DNA from: Psococerastis gibbosa
Lineage: Eukaryota; Arthropoda; Insecta; Psocodea; Psocidae
NCBI GenBank assembly: GCA_963971405.1
Contig: OZ020492.1
Span: 806,001-870,000, forward strand
Length of the DNA: 64,000 nucleotides
Direction: 5' to 3'
The position numbers and the translations under genes were made by a program. Under the pieces are notes generated by a model. The model was not told the DNA's origin. It made no database searches and worked only from the letters and a program-made list of their open reading frames with translations. This document shows positions 43,722 to 56,477 of the stretch, piece after piece (position 1 is the first letter of the stretch; each line of letters opens with the position of its first letter).

Positions 43722-43875
43722 CATGCTTTTTATCGGTACCGGAACTTGTGCGAGTATCTACGCGCCATGCGATCGGAGACGTGTCGTAACTCAGCACAAG
43801 TATTAATTTGCTCATTGAAACGACTGTTGAGGTCAATCGGAACTACTCATTAAATTGTTTATATGCCATTAACCT
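43722..43875 (+). mobile_element. SINE family 2 copy
   Basis: It shares CCATGCGATCGGAGACGTGT and the ending ATTAAATTGTTTATATGCC with the other copies. Confidence 0.62.
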
Positions 43876-44404
43876 TTTTTTAGAAAAGAAAAGGAAAGTT
43901 AGACAGTAAAAATCTGACATAGGAAAACTGAGGTTAGATTTTATGATTTTGCACTTCTTCTTAAAGTTACAGCCGGCTGGCTGGTTGGCAACAACATGTG
44001 GAATCGATGCCTCCACTCCCCCCCAACCTGGCACGCCCTCTTCAGCTCCACGTGTGTATTGGCCCCTAAATCCTCCATAACTTGCTGCAGATACTCTTTT
44101 CTCGGTCGCCCTAGCCGGTTGGCGCCTTCTTTTGTTCACTCTTTTTTGCACTATTGATGTCATAATTTCAACAGAAAAAAAATATATTGTGATTGTTTAT
44201 ATATTAATTTTTGTATGCTTAGCCAGCCACTTTGGGTAACAAAGTACAAAATACTTTACTTTTTATTAGAGGGGCGATTCGACCCCTTTTTGTGCCTGAC
44301 AGTTTCATTTTAATGAAGTGCCCCCTCCTGGTAGGGGATGATTACAGTTTGCAAATTGCAGGGATATATAGCCCCATCAATTACTGTCTCTATATTTCTG
44401 TCAA

Positions 44405-44545
44405 TAACCGAAATTAGAGGGTATGGAAAAAACTGGGCTTGGCGGGATTCGAACCCACGATCTACGCCTAACCGGGGCGTCGTCTTAACCGCTGGACCAA
44501 CCAAAGTTAATTTAATGTCAGTGTTATATATACCATATAATACTA
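44405..44545 (-). mobile_element. SINE family 3 copy
   Basis: CCGAAATTAGAGGGTATGG, GGCGGGATTCGAACCCACGA (reverse B box) and TCTTAACCGCTGGACCAACC; tRNA-like on the minus strand. Confidence 0.7.
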
Positions 44546-44549
44546 CAAT

Positions 44550-46190
44550 GTAATAATTTCTGTCAATATACAAAAAAAGCCCTGTGCGATATTTGTCGTT
44601 ATGGAAGCTTTCATTGAAGAGGAAAACGCAGCTACACCCCCTGCCCCCCTTCCCCTGTATCCGTCCACGGCGTACACTTCATTGGGTTGTGCCGCAGCGT
44701 TTGTTTTCGTGTGAAGGTTTCTCATATATTTAGGTCAATTTTCTTGTATAAAATCTTAAAGAGTTCTTTTGTGGGCTTGTATGCAACATAGATTTTCTTC
44801 ACATTTTGTTGGTTAGTTTTACCACTGAAATGCCAAAAACAAAAAGTCTTTTATAACCGACGAGGTCTTCAATGCTACGCGCGTTACATTTCAGTGGAAC
44901 CTTATAAAGGGTCGGCGGAATCAAAAAGATCGTTTTTATTATTCGAGTTTCTTCTTTATACACGAGTCTCCAATAGCCATTCTCCTATATTAAATTTTCT
45001 TTGGTATCTGAATACAAAATTCTGATGATTTACAGGTTTAGAATGAAAACATACATATTAATGCTGGAACACACATTTAATAAGCTCATTTAAGTGTTAA
45101 TCATCAATTGATTAATATATGATAATTATGCATCGAAGAAATATCGATAATATACTGGAAGAGTTCAGTACACAAACGGGCTAAGTCGCGCAAACATAAA
45201 TTTGCGAGAAATCAACCTATTAAGCTTGAAATCCCTATCCCTAATCCGACTACTCGAGCCTAGCGTACTTTTTCCGTAGTTTGGTTGTTCTAACGTAAAC
45301 TACGTTTTGAGCAATTTCAAAATGCGACTTGGCCCGTTTAAACTCCTGTGTCTTCACTTTGCTTTAATTTTATAATGTATTTTCTTCTATTCTACAATAA
45401 ATATTTTTCTATTCTACAATGAATCTTCTTCTATTCTACAATAAATATTCTTCTATTCTATAATATATTCCTTAAAATAGACATATGGGTTGGATTCATA
45501 AGAGTAAGTATTTAATAAAATAAATTCCTTTTTATCTTTTCTAACCTTTTCTAACATGCAGCCAGTGCCAGGTACCGTGGTTCTAGTCAATACATTCTCC
45601 AAATCATTGAATGGATCTAAGTGTAAGATGCAGTGTACGCGTATTTGAAATATACTTTCCGACATAGCATTCTACACTAACTCACTATGCAGTACAGTAT
45701 ATTTACCCGTCTATATTATCCTCCAGTCAGTTTAGACGATTGTAGCTTAGAAGGAAAATATTATGATTTCATATCTTACATAAGAAAATATATGTAGCAT
45801 ACAATTTGCTTGGCTGCTACCACCTTTGCGACCTCTTCTGCTATAGAAATGCCGAAACACATACACGCCTATAGTTAAATCAAATTTAAAAAAATAGATT
45901 TTAAAATTAATCACTATTTTGGGATGTACCAATTGAGCAAAGTTAAAGACTTTAGTAATTATATTAATAAATTACATTATATTTAAATCTATCAACATCC
46001 GCAACTGAGCAAAATCCATGCATGTGCTTTTCCTTCCGGAAATAATTAGTGAAAGTTAATAAATGAAAAATTAATATTTTGAAAGCTTCTGTGTATACAA
46101 CTCTCATTTAAACATAAAAGTTGAATTATTGTAATATATTATTATATATATATATTATTTGCTTTCTAATATTAAGCTTATAGCAAAGCA
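44550..46190. other. Intergenic, no gene recognised
   Basis: AT-rich. It holds the 24-bp tandem repeat at 45371 and an unrecognised minus-strand open frame at 45453-45665 that overlaps the repeat; I do not call it a gene. Confidence 0.5.
45371..45475 (+). repeat. About 24-bp tandem repeat, 4 units
   Basis: Units of the form TTCTTCTATTCTACAATAAA, with TATT or TGAATC linkers. Confidence 0.8.
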
Positions 46191-46192
46191 AA

Positions 46193-46208
46193 TCAGTTAA
46201 AGTTTACA
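46193..46208. repeat. Target-site duplication, left copy
   Basis: TCAGTTAAAGTTTACA, identical to 47097-47112, flanks the LINE fragment at 46209-47096. Confidence 0.85.
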
Positions 46209-47096
46209 GTTTAGTTTAGCCAACGCCCGTCTGTGGCAGTTGGGCCATTAGACGCCGAGCCTCCCAGTAGCGCCTCGTTGTGTCGGCAGGAAGAAGTTTT
46301 AATCTGGAACAGGTCTCCAAGTGAGTGGCCACCATCCTTCCGGACGCGCACAGTGGACAGATGTCGGAGTCAGCAATTCCGATGCGGTGAAGGTGGGCTT
46401 GGAGTAAGTCGTGTCCGGTAGTTAGGCGGAAACGCGCGACCGCAGCGCTTCTCTCCAAGTTTGACGGGATGTGTCCGGGGGTGGTGAGTGGCTCCCATTT
46501 TTTACCAGTGCTCAGGCTCCGAAGTTGAAGACTAGTGGCCTTGGAGATTTTCGCGGCTATTATGTTCCGTGCTGACTGGAGGGTTTGTGGAGCTTCGGGT
46601 TGGTCTGCTTCCGCTCCCTTTTTTGCCATTTTGTCCGCTATTTCATTTCCTACGAGACCGACGTGGCTTGGGACCCACTGAAGCCTGGCATTCCACCCAG
46701 CATTGATGAGTTCGGCTAGTTTGTTGCGGCAGTTTGATGTGCGGGGACAGTCAGTGGGCTTGTTGTTACTGAGTGCCAGAATTGCCGCCTGGGAGTCGAT
46801 CAGGAACACCAGGTTGCCGGGATTAGTTGTGAGGTTGAGAATTCTGTTGGTAGCTTCGGTAATGGCGACAACTTCACCGTCGTAGTTGCTTGTATTCCTT
46901 CCTACTGCTGAGTGCTGTTGAAATAAATTACAGAAAGATCCAGCTCCTGTGGAGTTTGATTCAGGGTTGTATGAGCCGTCGGTATAAACATGGAGCCACT
47001 CGGTAGCTGGATATAGATTGTGTATAGTTTCTAGGGCACTTTGTCTGAGTTCAAAAGCGCTCAGGTCTTTCTTGTTAGTTACAGTACTTTGTATTT
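46209..47096 (-). mobile_element. 5'-truncated LINE fragment with RNase H domain and target-site duplication
   Basis: On the minus strand the open frame contains an RNase H domain: YTDGS, DGEVVA, IDSQAA and GNEIAD hold the catalytic Asp/Glu residues, and W-V-P-S-H-V-G precedes the last. It ends with a Cys-rich segment (CPLCASG...H) typical of the C terminus of R1/I-type LINEs. The insertion is flanked by a 16-bp direct repeat TCAGTTAAAGTTTACA (46193-46208 and 47097-47112). The stop codon lies only a few bases from the 3' junction and there is no poly(A). Confidence 0.83.
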
Positions 47097-47112
47097 TCAG
47101 TTAAAGTTTACA
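47097..47112. repeat. Target-site duplication, right copy
   Basis: TCAGTTAAAGTTTACA, identical to 46193-46208. Confidence 0.85.
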
Positions 47113-47821
47113 AGTTAGTAAATTTGTTATGAACGCAACTCACCCATAAATTTTCCACTCAGTTACATTCCTCAACTTCCCAAAGTTATATTTACTCTAT
47201 ATTTTCAATTTACCCTTTGTCCTTATAAATCTAAAATCTTAATTTACATTTAGCCGAAATGCTCTTGCATTTTTCAGTGCTTACACGTAGATCCATTAGT
47301 ATTTCATGTACCTATCTCATTACTAACATATTAAACAAGGTTATGTAATGTTTCAAATGATTGTAAAGGAATGGTTACGTTACAATATTACTAAATATAA
47401 TATCTTTTACATTTATTAATTTTATAACGTCAAAAAATAGAACCATTTCCCAGTTTATAACCCCAATATCACAGCCTTCAAAAGGCCAACTAGCTAAGTG
47501 TCATGTATAAAATGATACGGAATATACGGATTTTTATAATAAGTCAAATTTCAATTTTCAATTTTAATCATTTAAATACTTTTGTGTGTTGTATATTTGC
47601 AATCTTTGAAACCTAATGGTTCACGGAAAAAAGTTGACACTCAGCCACTTAAAAATGCATTATTTAAAATTTATTCCTTCCTTTAGGCCTAATACAATTA
47701 AGTTGCTATTGTATGTTTATCAAAAATTAATAATTGAAAACTTTTTGTTCACATTTTATGGTGGGTACTGTTATGTGGATAACCCAGAGAATTAAATGTT
47801 AAAGAATGAATAAATAAATAG

Positions 47822-47935
47822 ATGTGAAGCAGGCGGTCCCGGGCCTTCCTAGTTAAGAGGAAGAGAGGGCTTTATAGCCCTAACTCTGCTAGAGTGGCTT
47901 AGTCAGATCAAAGAGTAATTATTTTAATTATTTTA
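47822..47935 (+). mobile_element. SINE family 1 tail fragment
   Basis: GCAGGCGGTCCCGGGCCTTC followed by AGGGCTTTATAGCCCT; no tRNA part. Confidence 0.7.
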
Positions 47936-50900
47936 TTTGAATTATTTCATAGGTAGCAATCATTAATGAATCAGCAATTAGACATAAGTGCAGGTAATAT
48001 ACATTCCCGAAATTAGTTAATTAAAATACAAATGTTTGAGATTTCAAATTTTGTCAATCTTTTTAAACACTTATTACGTTCCTATCATTCGCTGGGAAAC
48101 GTTAAACATGAACTAGGTACAATCTAAATAAAATTTATCTCATTAAACTAATTAGGAATATTATCTAATTTTCAGCCAGTTTGGTAAATTATAAATATTA
48201 AGGGCATGATTGTCACTGCTGCTACATTTGTCAAAAAAAAGAATCAAGAAAAACTGATCACGGCCTGTTTCCTCACCGTTACTAAGTGTTAACTACGCCA
48301 GTTAGTTCATAAATTACCTGGGCATTTGACGCCCATTCTTGTATTCGTGTTAAGAGTACGTGGGTCGGCGACATAATAATAATAATAATAAAGAAGATGC
48401 TGCTATTGGATATATATAACGTAACGAGCCTGCGAGTTTTTTTTTTTTTTTTTTTGGTTTGTTTGTTTGTTAAGCAACGCAGGAATAAATGTTCGATTAT
48501 ATTGTCGTAACTTATAGCAACATCAACTTTAAACTAATCGTTTGATTAATTTAATTAATTCAATTCAATCACCCCCCCCCCCCCAAATGAAGTAAAAATT
48601 GGTTGGCGCTCGATTGGAACCCACGGTCTCTCCTGATTGGGGTAACGTGTTCCATCTGTAATTTCACACTATTATTTCTTGATTTCCATGGTATGTAGTG
48701 CTGATTGTAAGCTATTATAAGACAATCAGCCACTCTCGTGATTTAAAAAAAATAAATTCCAATTTTACAGGAAATGTCGATTGTAGAGCCATAAAAGAGA
48801 TTTCATAAAGTAAAAAAAAAATGTTTCTCAACATTTCTACATATAGCATTTCTATAAGAACGATATTTCATGAAAAAATAGATTTTTTACACCTGCAGAA
48901 GTTTCCCCTATCCGATTGCCCTTTAATTTAACATTTAAGCCACTAGAATTAGAAAAATTAATCTGTTGTTCCCCTCTGCCAAACAAAATTCCATTGAGAA
49001 CTTTTTGTAGAAGTACGCTTCCACACCAAACTGGCTCAAGTGGTTCGGAATCCACTATAATCAGGAGGTCCACCCTGTCAGTCAACTCCCCGTTCCCCGA
49101 GGTGAAAGAGTTTGCCCTTACGGTGCCTCAAGTTAACAAGCAGACTCACTCCCCCCGCCAGGCTGACAGGGTTGCTTAAAGCAAAAATGCTGAAAGCAGG
49201 CGTTAGAAACAGCAACAGCAACCAAACTGGTTGATATTCTAATACGACACTTAAACACACAGTAAATTTATATTTTATATTCTTATAATGTATAACTTGA
49301 AAAGTTTGAAAATATTAATATATTGAATAGCTAAAATAGGAGTATGCAATTTTAACAAAATATGTTTTTTTTTTTTTTTTTAGCATAGAATAGAGCAGAC
49401 ACATATAATAATGCAATAATCACATAGTTTATTTTAACTATTTTTTATAGCAGTGGACACGAAATAACTAGAGATAGGTAGACGATCCACTGCGAAGGCG
49501 AAAAATTAGGTAGCCAATGAATGAACTTTTTTGTTTGATTTTTTAAAAATATAAAAGGCTTTCTTTGGCTAATTTTAAAAAAAAAATATTTGTCAACAGA
49601 AAATTTAATAATCATAAAAATATTGTATAGTGAGTGACATGTAAATCTACTTTTTGAGTATAGTTTATATGTTCTATTGAATTGCAGCTGTACTGACAAA
49701 TAAATTTGCCGATTTGCCAGCTGCAATAAAAAAATCATTGAAGAAATTAAATATTTAGCGTAAATTTCTTGCCCAAGACAAATATTAGGTATACAAAAAA
49801 TATATAACTGCAATGGACCACTTTCGTGTAGGAAAAGGCTTCCGCCTAACCAATTAGATAATTCAAATCATGGACCCAGGGACCCAACCAATAAAAACTC
49901 TGGGTTTTGACGTCACTTCTCTATAGATTCCTACACGGAAGATGTCTATTTTCATGTGCGACGAATGTTATGCCGCGTTAAACTCCATTTTAATACTAAT
50001 TCTTACTTGATACTCTTTCCTGGCAACAAATTATAGGGTAATCAGTCATCTAACAATTCAAATCATGCACCTCGCCTTGGAAAGATTTCTCAAAGGACGT
50101 TATCACTGATGGTCTTCACAACACAATTTAGGTCTCTTGACCGAATTTATTTATTTTCCTATACATTACCATCTTACATGCTATTAAGCCACTCAATTAC
50201 TAGTATAAATCTTATTACTTTCGATTTACTTCAGCATAGGTTGAAATATTTACCCTAACAGTTTGTTAGGCTATTTGCCTTGCAATATTGCCGTTGCATA
50301 TTCCAATAGAAGCTACGACTATCCACGACAAATATGCATGGAAAAATACTGATTCTATTTACGTGTGACTCCCCCCCCCCTCCCCCTAACAAAGATTAAG
50401 CCCATCTCTTACGCTTAACTGTTGACTGAGTGGTCAGCAATAAATAAGGTTTGCAAATGATATACTTGCTGCTTATTACAAAATTTATGAAATAAAAATA
50501 AAATGTATTCTTCACAGAACATATTCGGAATAAAACTTTTTTCTCGATGACAGTGCTATGCATCGAAAGAATAGGTATTAATGTTAGATAGAAACTAAGT
50601 ACCGTTGTAAAATTTATAATGGATAGGGTAAGCAAGAAAACAAGACTTGTCTTATTGTTCGCCTTTTAGTTTTTCAATAAAGTCGTTTTTCAATGTCAAT
50701 TTCAATGGATAGTCATAGCTGCCCAGATTAGGAAATTTATTATTATAAGACATCAGGAACGCAAAAACGTGAAGTGAATATAAATAAAACGTGGCTTTCA
50801 TTTTTCATTCAATGAAAAAACAATAGAAATTCTTCTGTTTCAAATTGATATGTTTAAATTGAAAACAACTGAAATGTAAAATTTTTGCAATTTGTATTTA

Positions 50901-51400
50901 CTTATTAACAGTTCTATATTTCATGGGCGTTTGAAGTCAGTATTATAAAGTTCACACTAGGTCAGCTATCAACCGTCAAATTGCGGTACCCAGCCGAAGA
51001 TTCACAGTCAGCAATGACCCGTTTTTTTGAATTTGCCATCAATAGTATATAAATGCAACTTTTTACTTATTAGTTTAAAAAAAACTTGCATAAGCAATAG
51101 TGGAAAGCCCTCCCTCTTGCAAGCCGAAGTAAGCAGTCAAAAAGGTTCGCTCCCTCTTGAGTGCATACATAATCTAACAGGAAATCAGGTTACAAAATAA
51201 AGGGGCCAGACAACACATTGAAGGTCTGGTAGAGAGGATGTTCTCTTTAGACCACTGCTCGATTTGAAATGTTGTAGTCAGCAGTATGTCAAGCAGCCCT
51301 GTGTTTTCGCTACCGATACCCGTTAAGGTTGGCCGAGTCTCGAACCTACATAGTCCGATTCTCTACTTCTTGGACTATTCCGGGTAACAATGGAACACAG
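47936..51400. other. Intergenic, no gene recognised
   Basis: A repeat related to 37600-37710 lies at 49030-49200 (GGTTCGGAATCCACTATAAT and CGGTGCCTCAAGTTAA). T-runs lie near 48438 and 49368 and a C-run near 48571. The open frames are AT-rich and low in complexity. Confidence 0.5.
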
Positions 51401-51469
51401 TTTGTTAGTCTGAATTCCATTAGATACCCAGGTTCGCCACTAAATTTGGCAATAGACAGCTTCGGTATA

Positions 51470-51700
51470 GTGACGAAGCAGTAGAATCCTGGATGATAGG
51501 CCGTGGTTGTTCTGAAAGCGTGCTTCCGAACGTTTCGTCAACATCTGCGGTCGACATCTTCAGTGGAACTGCGTAGACTTCTAAGATTGTGTCTAGAAAG
51601 TCTACGCAGTACGCTTTCAGAATGACCATGGCCTATCATCCCGGATTCTATTGCTTTTTCACGTAACTTCGGCCGTGGAAAGCCTTTGTAATTACATAGC
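51470..51700. mobile_element. Fold-back MITE family D copy
   Basis: GACGAAGCAGTAGAATCCTG at the left and CCGGATTCTATTGCTTTTTC at the right are inverted, with GTCGACATCTTCAGTGG between. It ends GAAAGCCTTTGTAATTACAT. Confidence 0.72.
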
Positions 51701-52429
51701 TTTGGTATAGCTTCAGCCCAACCAATCAGATCAATCAAATTATGGGCCTCAATGGGGTTTGACGTCATTTCGCAATGGATTTCTGTACAAAAGGGGTCAG
51801 TTGACTCAAGGTGGCTCCCACCATGCTATATATAAGGTTAGTTTGTAAAGCTACAGAATTCGCTTTATCGCACTGACTTCGAACTTCCCCTTACTCTGCT
51901 GAAGCCACAAAATATATTTGTTACTTATTGAATTGATAGAACAGAAATCAAAATATGTCGAAAATTCTCATCAACGGCAATACTGCAAGCCCACAGACCA
52001 TATACATTGGAATTGTATTTACAAAAAGCAGCAGCACCTCTTGAACTTTGATGTTACGGCATCTATTTCTTCTGCTGGAGGGTCATACCTGAGTCCCATT
52101 TCGCGGATAACGCGTTCGAAAGTCTAAAATTAAGAAAATGCTGTAAAGCCGTACCAGAAATTCATTTATGTGTATTTTATTTGTTAGGGGGATATTTTTT
52201 TTGTCTACGGCTGAAATAAAGTTAATTAGAACAGGCCGTCATAGGATGAAAAAGGTTACCTTCAGTAATGAAGTGATTTGAAGTGCTGAGGAATCGTTGG
52301 TGGAAAGAATAACAGGAAGGGGATGTAAGGAAAATGGATAGCAGCAGGTGCGCGAAGAAGTTAAATTGCAGTATTATGTGAGATATATAACAAAGATATT
52401 AATAATTAACTTTGGTTGAAGAGGTAACC

Positions 52430-52515
52430 TCCTCATTATAACCGAAGAAGGATATAGAAAAAACTGGACTTGGCAGGATTCGAACCCACGATCTACGCTT
52501 AACCGCTTAACCGCT
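52430..52515 (-). mobile_element. SINE family 3 fragment
   Basis: GGCAGGATTCGAACCCACGA and CTTAACCGCTTAACCGCTG mark the tRNA-like head in reverse. Confidence 0.6.
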
Positions 52516-52840
52516 GAAGTGGAGAGGGGGACTGGAACAGGAGGATGTGCTGAAAGGTCGGATGTGGAGGGACAAAAAGGAGTGGAGGAGCCTCAAATGA
52601 GGAGAGGTATAGAATGCACAAAGAAGGAAAAGACCGTGAAAGAGATATAGAATCCAAATTGAGGACGATCTCAGGAGAGTGGGATTGGAACCGGAGGAAG
52701 TGCTGAAAGGTCAGATGTGGAGGGACAAAAAGGAGTGGAGGAGCCTCAAAATGAGGAGAGGTATAGAATGCACAAAGAAGGAAAAGACCATGAAAGAAAT
52801 ATAGAATCGAAATTGAGGACGATCTCAGGAGAGTGAATTT
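52515..52840. repeat. Tandem duplication of about 154 bp, 2 units
   Basis: The segment with GGTCGGATGTGGAGGGACAA and GACGATCTCAGGAGAGTG occurs twice in a row with few changes. Read in one frame it gives WRDKKEWRSL, which looks like the end of a retroelement ORF. Confidence 0.82.
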
Positions 52841-52984
52841 ACTTATTTGGTGGGGCATGACCCCTGACCCCCCCCCCCCCCCGTGGCTCTCAAGGGACCA
52901 TTTTCTGATTTCCTTGTTCCTTGTTAAAATGAATTTATTTTGGGCGACTGAAGATCTAACCTGTTTTTTATTTTTGGTTTACAG

Positions 52985-53052
52985 GTGAACAATACATTAA
53001 CCTGCAAAAGAAACAATTGAAGAAAGAACGTGCACTCACTCAATCATTCTGA
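52985..53052 (+). other. Candidate terminal exon of an unknown plus-strand gene
   Basis: A strong acceptor (TTTTTGGTTTACAG) is followed by an open frame in phase 1 reading EQYINLQKKQLKKERALTQSF and then TGA at about 53050-53052. No partner exon was found upstream, and a minus-strand LINE remnant starts just after it, so it could also be LINE 3' sequence. Confidence 0.22.
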
Positions 53053-53064
53053 CACATTACTCCC

Positions 53065-53335
53065 CAGAATTTGATGGTAGGCTGCCCTAAACCTTCCGAA
53101 ATTAATCTCAGTCCTAGGATTAGTTTCTTCTGGCAAAGCATTTCAAAGCTTAGAGGTGTTCACTGCGAAGGAATAGTTGTATTAATTCGTTCTGTGTTTA
53201 GGAATCGAAAGTTTGTTGGAAACCCCAATTTTATAATTGTAGTACCTATTCGGGCAAGGTGCGATCATAAGAATCTTTTCTCCACTTATCTGACATCTGA
53301 CCAATTCAGCGAAATTATGAGTTTTAGTTAGATAT
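53065..53335 (-). pseudogene. LINE RT C-terminal remnant
   Basis: Minus-strand reading gives KLSIPKHRT, YNYSFAVNTSKL, NALPEETNPR and FGRFRA with interspersed stops. This is the conserved R-T...Y-x-x-S-F...W-N-x-L-P pattern near the end of CR1/Jockey-type RT proteins. Confidence 0.5.
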
Positions 53336-53339
53336 CTTG

Positions 53340-54660
53340 GGGTTTAGATCATTAGATGTTGCGATCTATATGGAGATATATAGATTTCTATGCGTCTAAG
53401 TTATTATTCGCTGAGATTTCCTTACAGGAAAGTTCTCTATTGCTCAAATCTAACTGCTCCATGCTCAAAAAGGGTGCCATTTTCTAGCCTTTCCTAATGC
53501 TGTAAATTAACAATTTAAGAGCGTTTTTTGCACAAAACGATTAGAAACATCGATCGTTGAGCCGACAAAATTATACATTCAATTGTTCAAAATGTTCCTC
53601 TACATTTCGATGACATGACGAACACCAATTTGCCACCGTTCTCGAACCCCCTCCTCGGGACCACCAAACCATTTGTTTTTTGTACACATCAAGATAAATA
53701 ATTACGTCCAATCAGTGTTAGAAGGAGGTACATATCATGTATCAAAATGCACAGAAAATTTCTTCTGTTTATCCTGAGAGCTCTACGATTCATATTTCTT
53801 GAGATATTTGATTTTTAAACTTATATATTTAAACACTTTTCCCCCTCCACCTGTCTCTGTGGAAACACAGTGTTTTTCGTTCAAACCTCTGACATGCATC
53901 AAACATCAAAGTGAACAATCTGAACACTGTGCATCCTGCTGCAGCTATGTCCAATGGCTTCAATGACCGTGTACATGGTAAAGACTGCCATAATGGAATG
54001 TCGGAATGTGCAAACATTAGCAAGTCTGATGGGAGTTGGCAAGTTTTTGGGACGGTCGTTGATTGGTGAAGCTACAGGGACGAATGATACTCAGATTCAG
54101 AGGAGTAACAGAAGGGTAGCAAGTTATGCAAGACATAAGTGCCCCCGGTCCAAAGGGGGCCCCCGTAAAAAATGAAAAAAAAAACGTAAATTGTTTGGGA
54201 TTTTCTGAAAAAAATATATAAAATGAAAAGAAAAAAAACATCTCAGAAAAGAAAATGAAAGTTTAGAAACAAAAGCAAATTTTGCCGAGCATGTTCTAGC
54301 GAGCCAAAAGGTTTAAAATAATGTTTTGAAAAAATGTATATGTATACTATAATAAAACAATATTGAGACATGCAAATTTTATTTTTATTTTCTTGTAATT
54401 GCAAAAAATTGTAGGAGGGAGGGGGCACTGGCCACTGCTCTGTCTTGCGAAAGGGCCCCCAAAATTTGTTACGCCACTGCTCAGAGTATAGCAGAGCGAA
54501 AACAGAATTTTGCCCATTTGAGTAAACAGACGGGCACAATGCCCAAATGTGAAAACCTCAGGATTAAAAAAAGAAGAGGTGAATACAATAAGCAAAAGGC
54601 TGCAAGGGGTACCTAACCCGATAGAAAAAATTACTGAAAAAAGTATATAATATAAGTTTG
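53340..54660. other. Between candidate exon and GTPase gene, no host exon recognised
   Basis: A block at about 54139-54480 (GGGGGCCCCCGT ... TTACGCCACTGC) looks like an eroded G-run hAT-type element. The C-terminal exon of the GTPase should lie to the left of 54670 on the minus strand, but I could not identify it. Confidence 0.45.
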
Positions 54661-54669
54661 TCAACTTAC

Positions 54670-54828
54670 ATCGAACGAGTCTTCCAAGTCAAGAGCGCTG
54701 ATCTCCATGTATTCACAGTTGAATTCCTGCTTGATAACGTCTATCTCAGCCTCAGTGACTTGGCGCTGCTCCGTCAGATCACGTTTATTACCAACAAGAA
54801 GCATGATAGGATTGGGGTCCTTAAGTTT
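54670..54828 (-). CDS. Ras-family small GTPase, internal exon (G4 and G5 motifs)
   Basis: On the minus strand an acceptor (CTGTTGTTGCAG) and a GTAAGT donor bound 159 bp, 53 codons in phase 0. It contains the G4 guanine-specificity motif NKRD (in IMLLVGNKRDL) and the G5 motif ISA (in YMEISALDLEDSFD). Spacing from G4 to G5 fits a Ras-superfamily G domain. The C-terminal exon, with any CAAX box, was not recognised downstream. The gene binds GTP/GDP and would act in signalling at a membrane, by family. Confidence 0.88.
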
Positions 54829-55834
54829 CTGCAACAACAGAAAAAGCACCACCGATATAGGTAAAAGCGCAGGAGTCACCAGATTTCGGGATAGGACGAC
54901 ATGTAACCGGGTAGTGGTATTTAACAGAATTAATCAATAAGTATAGCTACCGTAAAAGATAATAAATTATGAGTATACTGCAGTTTCGTGGCAAATAATA
55001 ATTGTCCTAATGTCTATTTTCGGCTGCCTCAATTTTGCTTTAAATAAATAAATAAATAAATATTGATTTTTTTTTTCTACAATAAACCAATATAAAGCTA
55101 TAAAGCCCTCTCTCACACTCAACTAGCATTATAAATTGATTGACGGGACAGTTGCATAGTCTATAATGAAAAGGACTTATCCAGGATATCTTTTGAGGTA
55201 GGTAGGACTTTGGTAAAATCAAAATAAGCCGACCAAAGGGAGGGGGGGGGGAGGACTTCCGGGCGCTGGCAAAAGCTCTGAAATGAAAAAGTCATCCCCA
55301 CCTAATTTTTTTTAACCTTAACGCTACACCCTTTGGGGCTTACGCGTTGTATGTTTGTTAGGGGGGGGGGGGTGTTTTTTTGCTTAGTTGGAAACTGTTT
55401 TTTTTTTAACATAAAGAGTGAAGTCTACGTTATAAGGTCGAAATATGAAATACCTAAATTGCAAATACGGTTTGGCTGTTCGATTGTGCGAATTGTTTGC
55501 TCCAATTTATGCCGCAAATTTTAAAAAAATTTAGCAAGTTTTTATTTCATTTTTTGAGTTTAAAAAAACTTATATATTTGGCATGACTGACTGTGTTGTG
55601 CTGTGTGCTGTGAGGCCATTTGCTATTGAAGGGTGGAGGCTTTGGAAAAATTTTCCCGTTGGGGGGGGGGGTAACTTTTGGGCTCCGGAGATTTTAATAC
55701 CCCACCTCCCCCCACCCCGGAGAGGTGCCTGAAAGAAACACTGCTTACACTAGGAACTAGCTTCAATGCATGGGCTTTGTAAATGGTCATCTAGATCCAG
55801 CTAGCTTCAGTTTTAACGATTTATGTTGGGGGTA

Positions 55835-55970
55835 TTTGAAATTTTACCCCAGGACAATTATTTACCAAGGAACAAGGAACTACTCAAATTCTATTTCAAT
55901 AGCTATAGTAATCATTGATAAATAGGATGACATGTACGAGTTTGGTTATATCAGTTCTTTTAATCTCGAT
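55835..55970 (-). mobile_element. HINE hairpin-end fragment
   Basis: It carries GACAATTATTTACCA, ATTGATAAATAGGA and GTACGAG before CAGTTCTTTT, matching the family's hairpin side in minus orientation, with erosion. Confidence 0.4.
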
Positions 55971-56045
55971 CACGTCTAGGCCGCTCAGCAATATTCTCTT
56001 AACATAAATGTCGTAAACTTTGTTGCTAATTGTCCAATGTACATA

Positions 56046-56295
56046 TGAGTTGCCTATTAGCAAAAGCAATCCTGTCCACCCAGGTCAATTTTTCAGAAAC
56101 CGCAAAAAACTGCTGTGCCGCAACGCCATGAGGTATAACATTACAGTTTTTAAAGCTAATTTTAACAGTATTAGAATTGCTTTTGCGTCTCAATATCTGA
56201 TTCATCGGATAGAGTATTGAAAAATAAAAACAATGGCGCGAATATCTCAAAACTGAAAAAAATGGAGAGGATTGCTTTTGCTAATAAGCAAGTCA
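56046..56295 (+). mobile_element. MITE family B, uninterrupted copy
   Basis: TGAGTTGCCTATTAGC at the left and GCTAATAAGCAAGTCA at the right bound 250 bp. TA occurs on both sides, as for Tc1/mariner-like MITEs (inference). It serves as the empty-site reference for two insertions in the 9442 copy. Confidence 0.78.
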
Positions 56296-56477
56296 TATGC
56301 AGTGGCCAGTGTTGCTGGTTTGTGTTTTTTAGAGTTTAGCCTGACGATGGCGTAGTGCTGAAAAGGGTCGAATTTTTGAAATGGGAGTAATGAAAAGTTG
56401 CGGGGGTGTCATTAATTTTATGAACAATGACGAAGTAATACAAAGTGAAAGTGGAAAATATTATTGAAATCGCTTAC

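Noticed and set aside
45453..45665. Minus-strand open frame of 70 codons as a gene
   Set aside because: It overlaps a simple tandem repeat at one end and shows no domain, start context or splice partner.
52499..52858. 119-codon minus-strand open frame
   Set aside because: It spans the 154-bp tandem duplication and is antisense to a likely retroelement end; no independent support.
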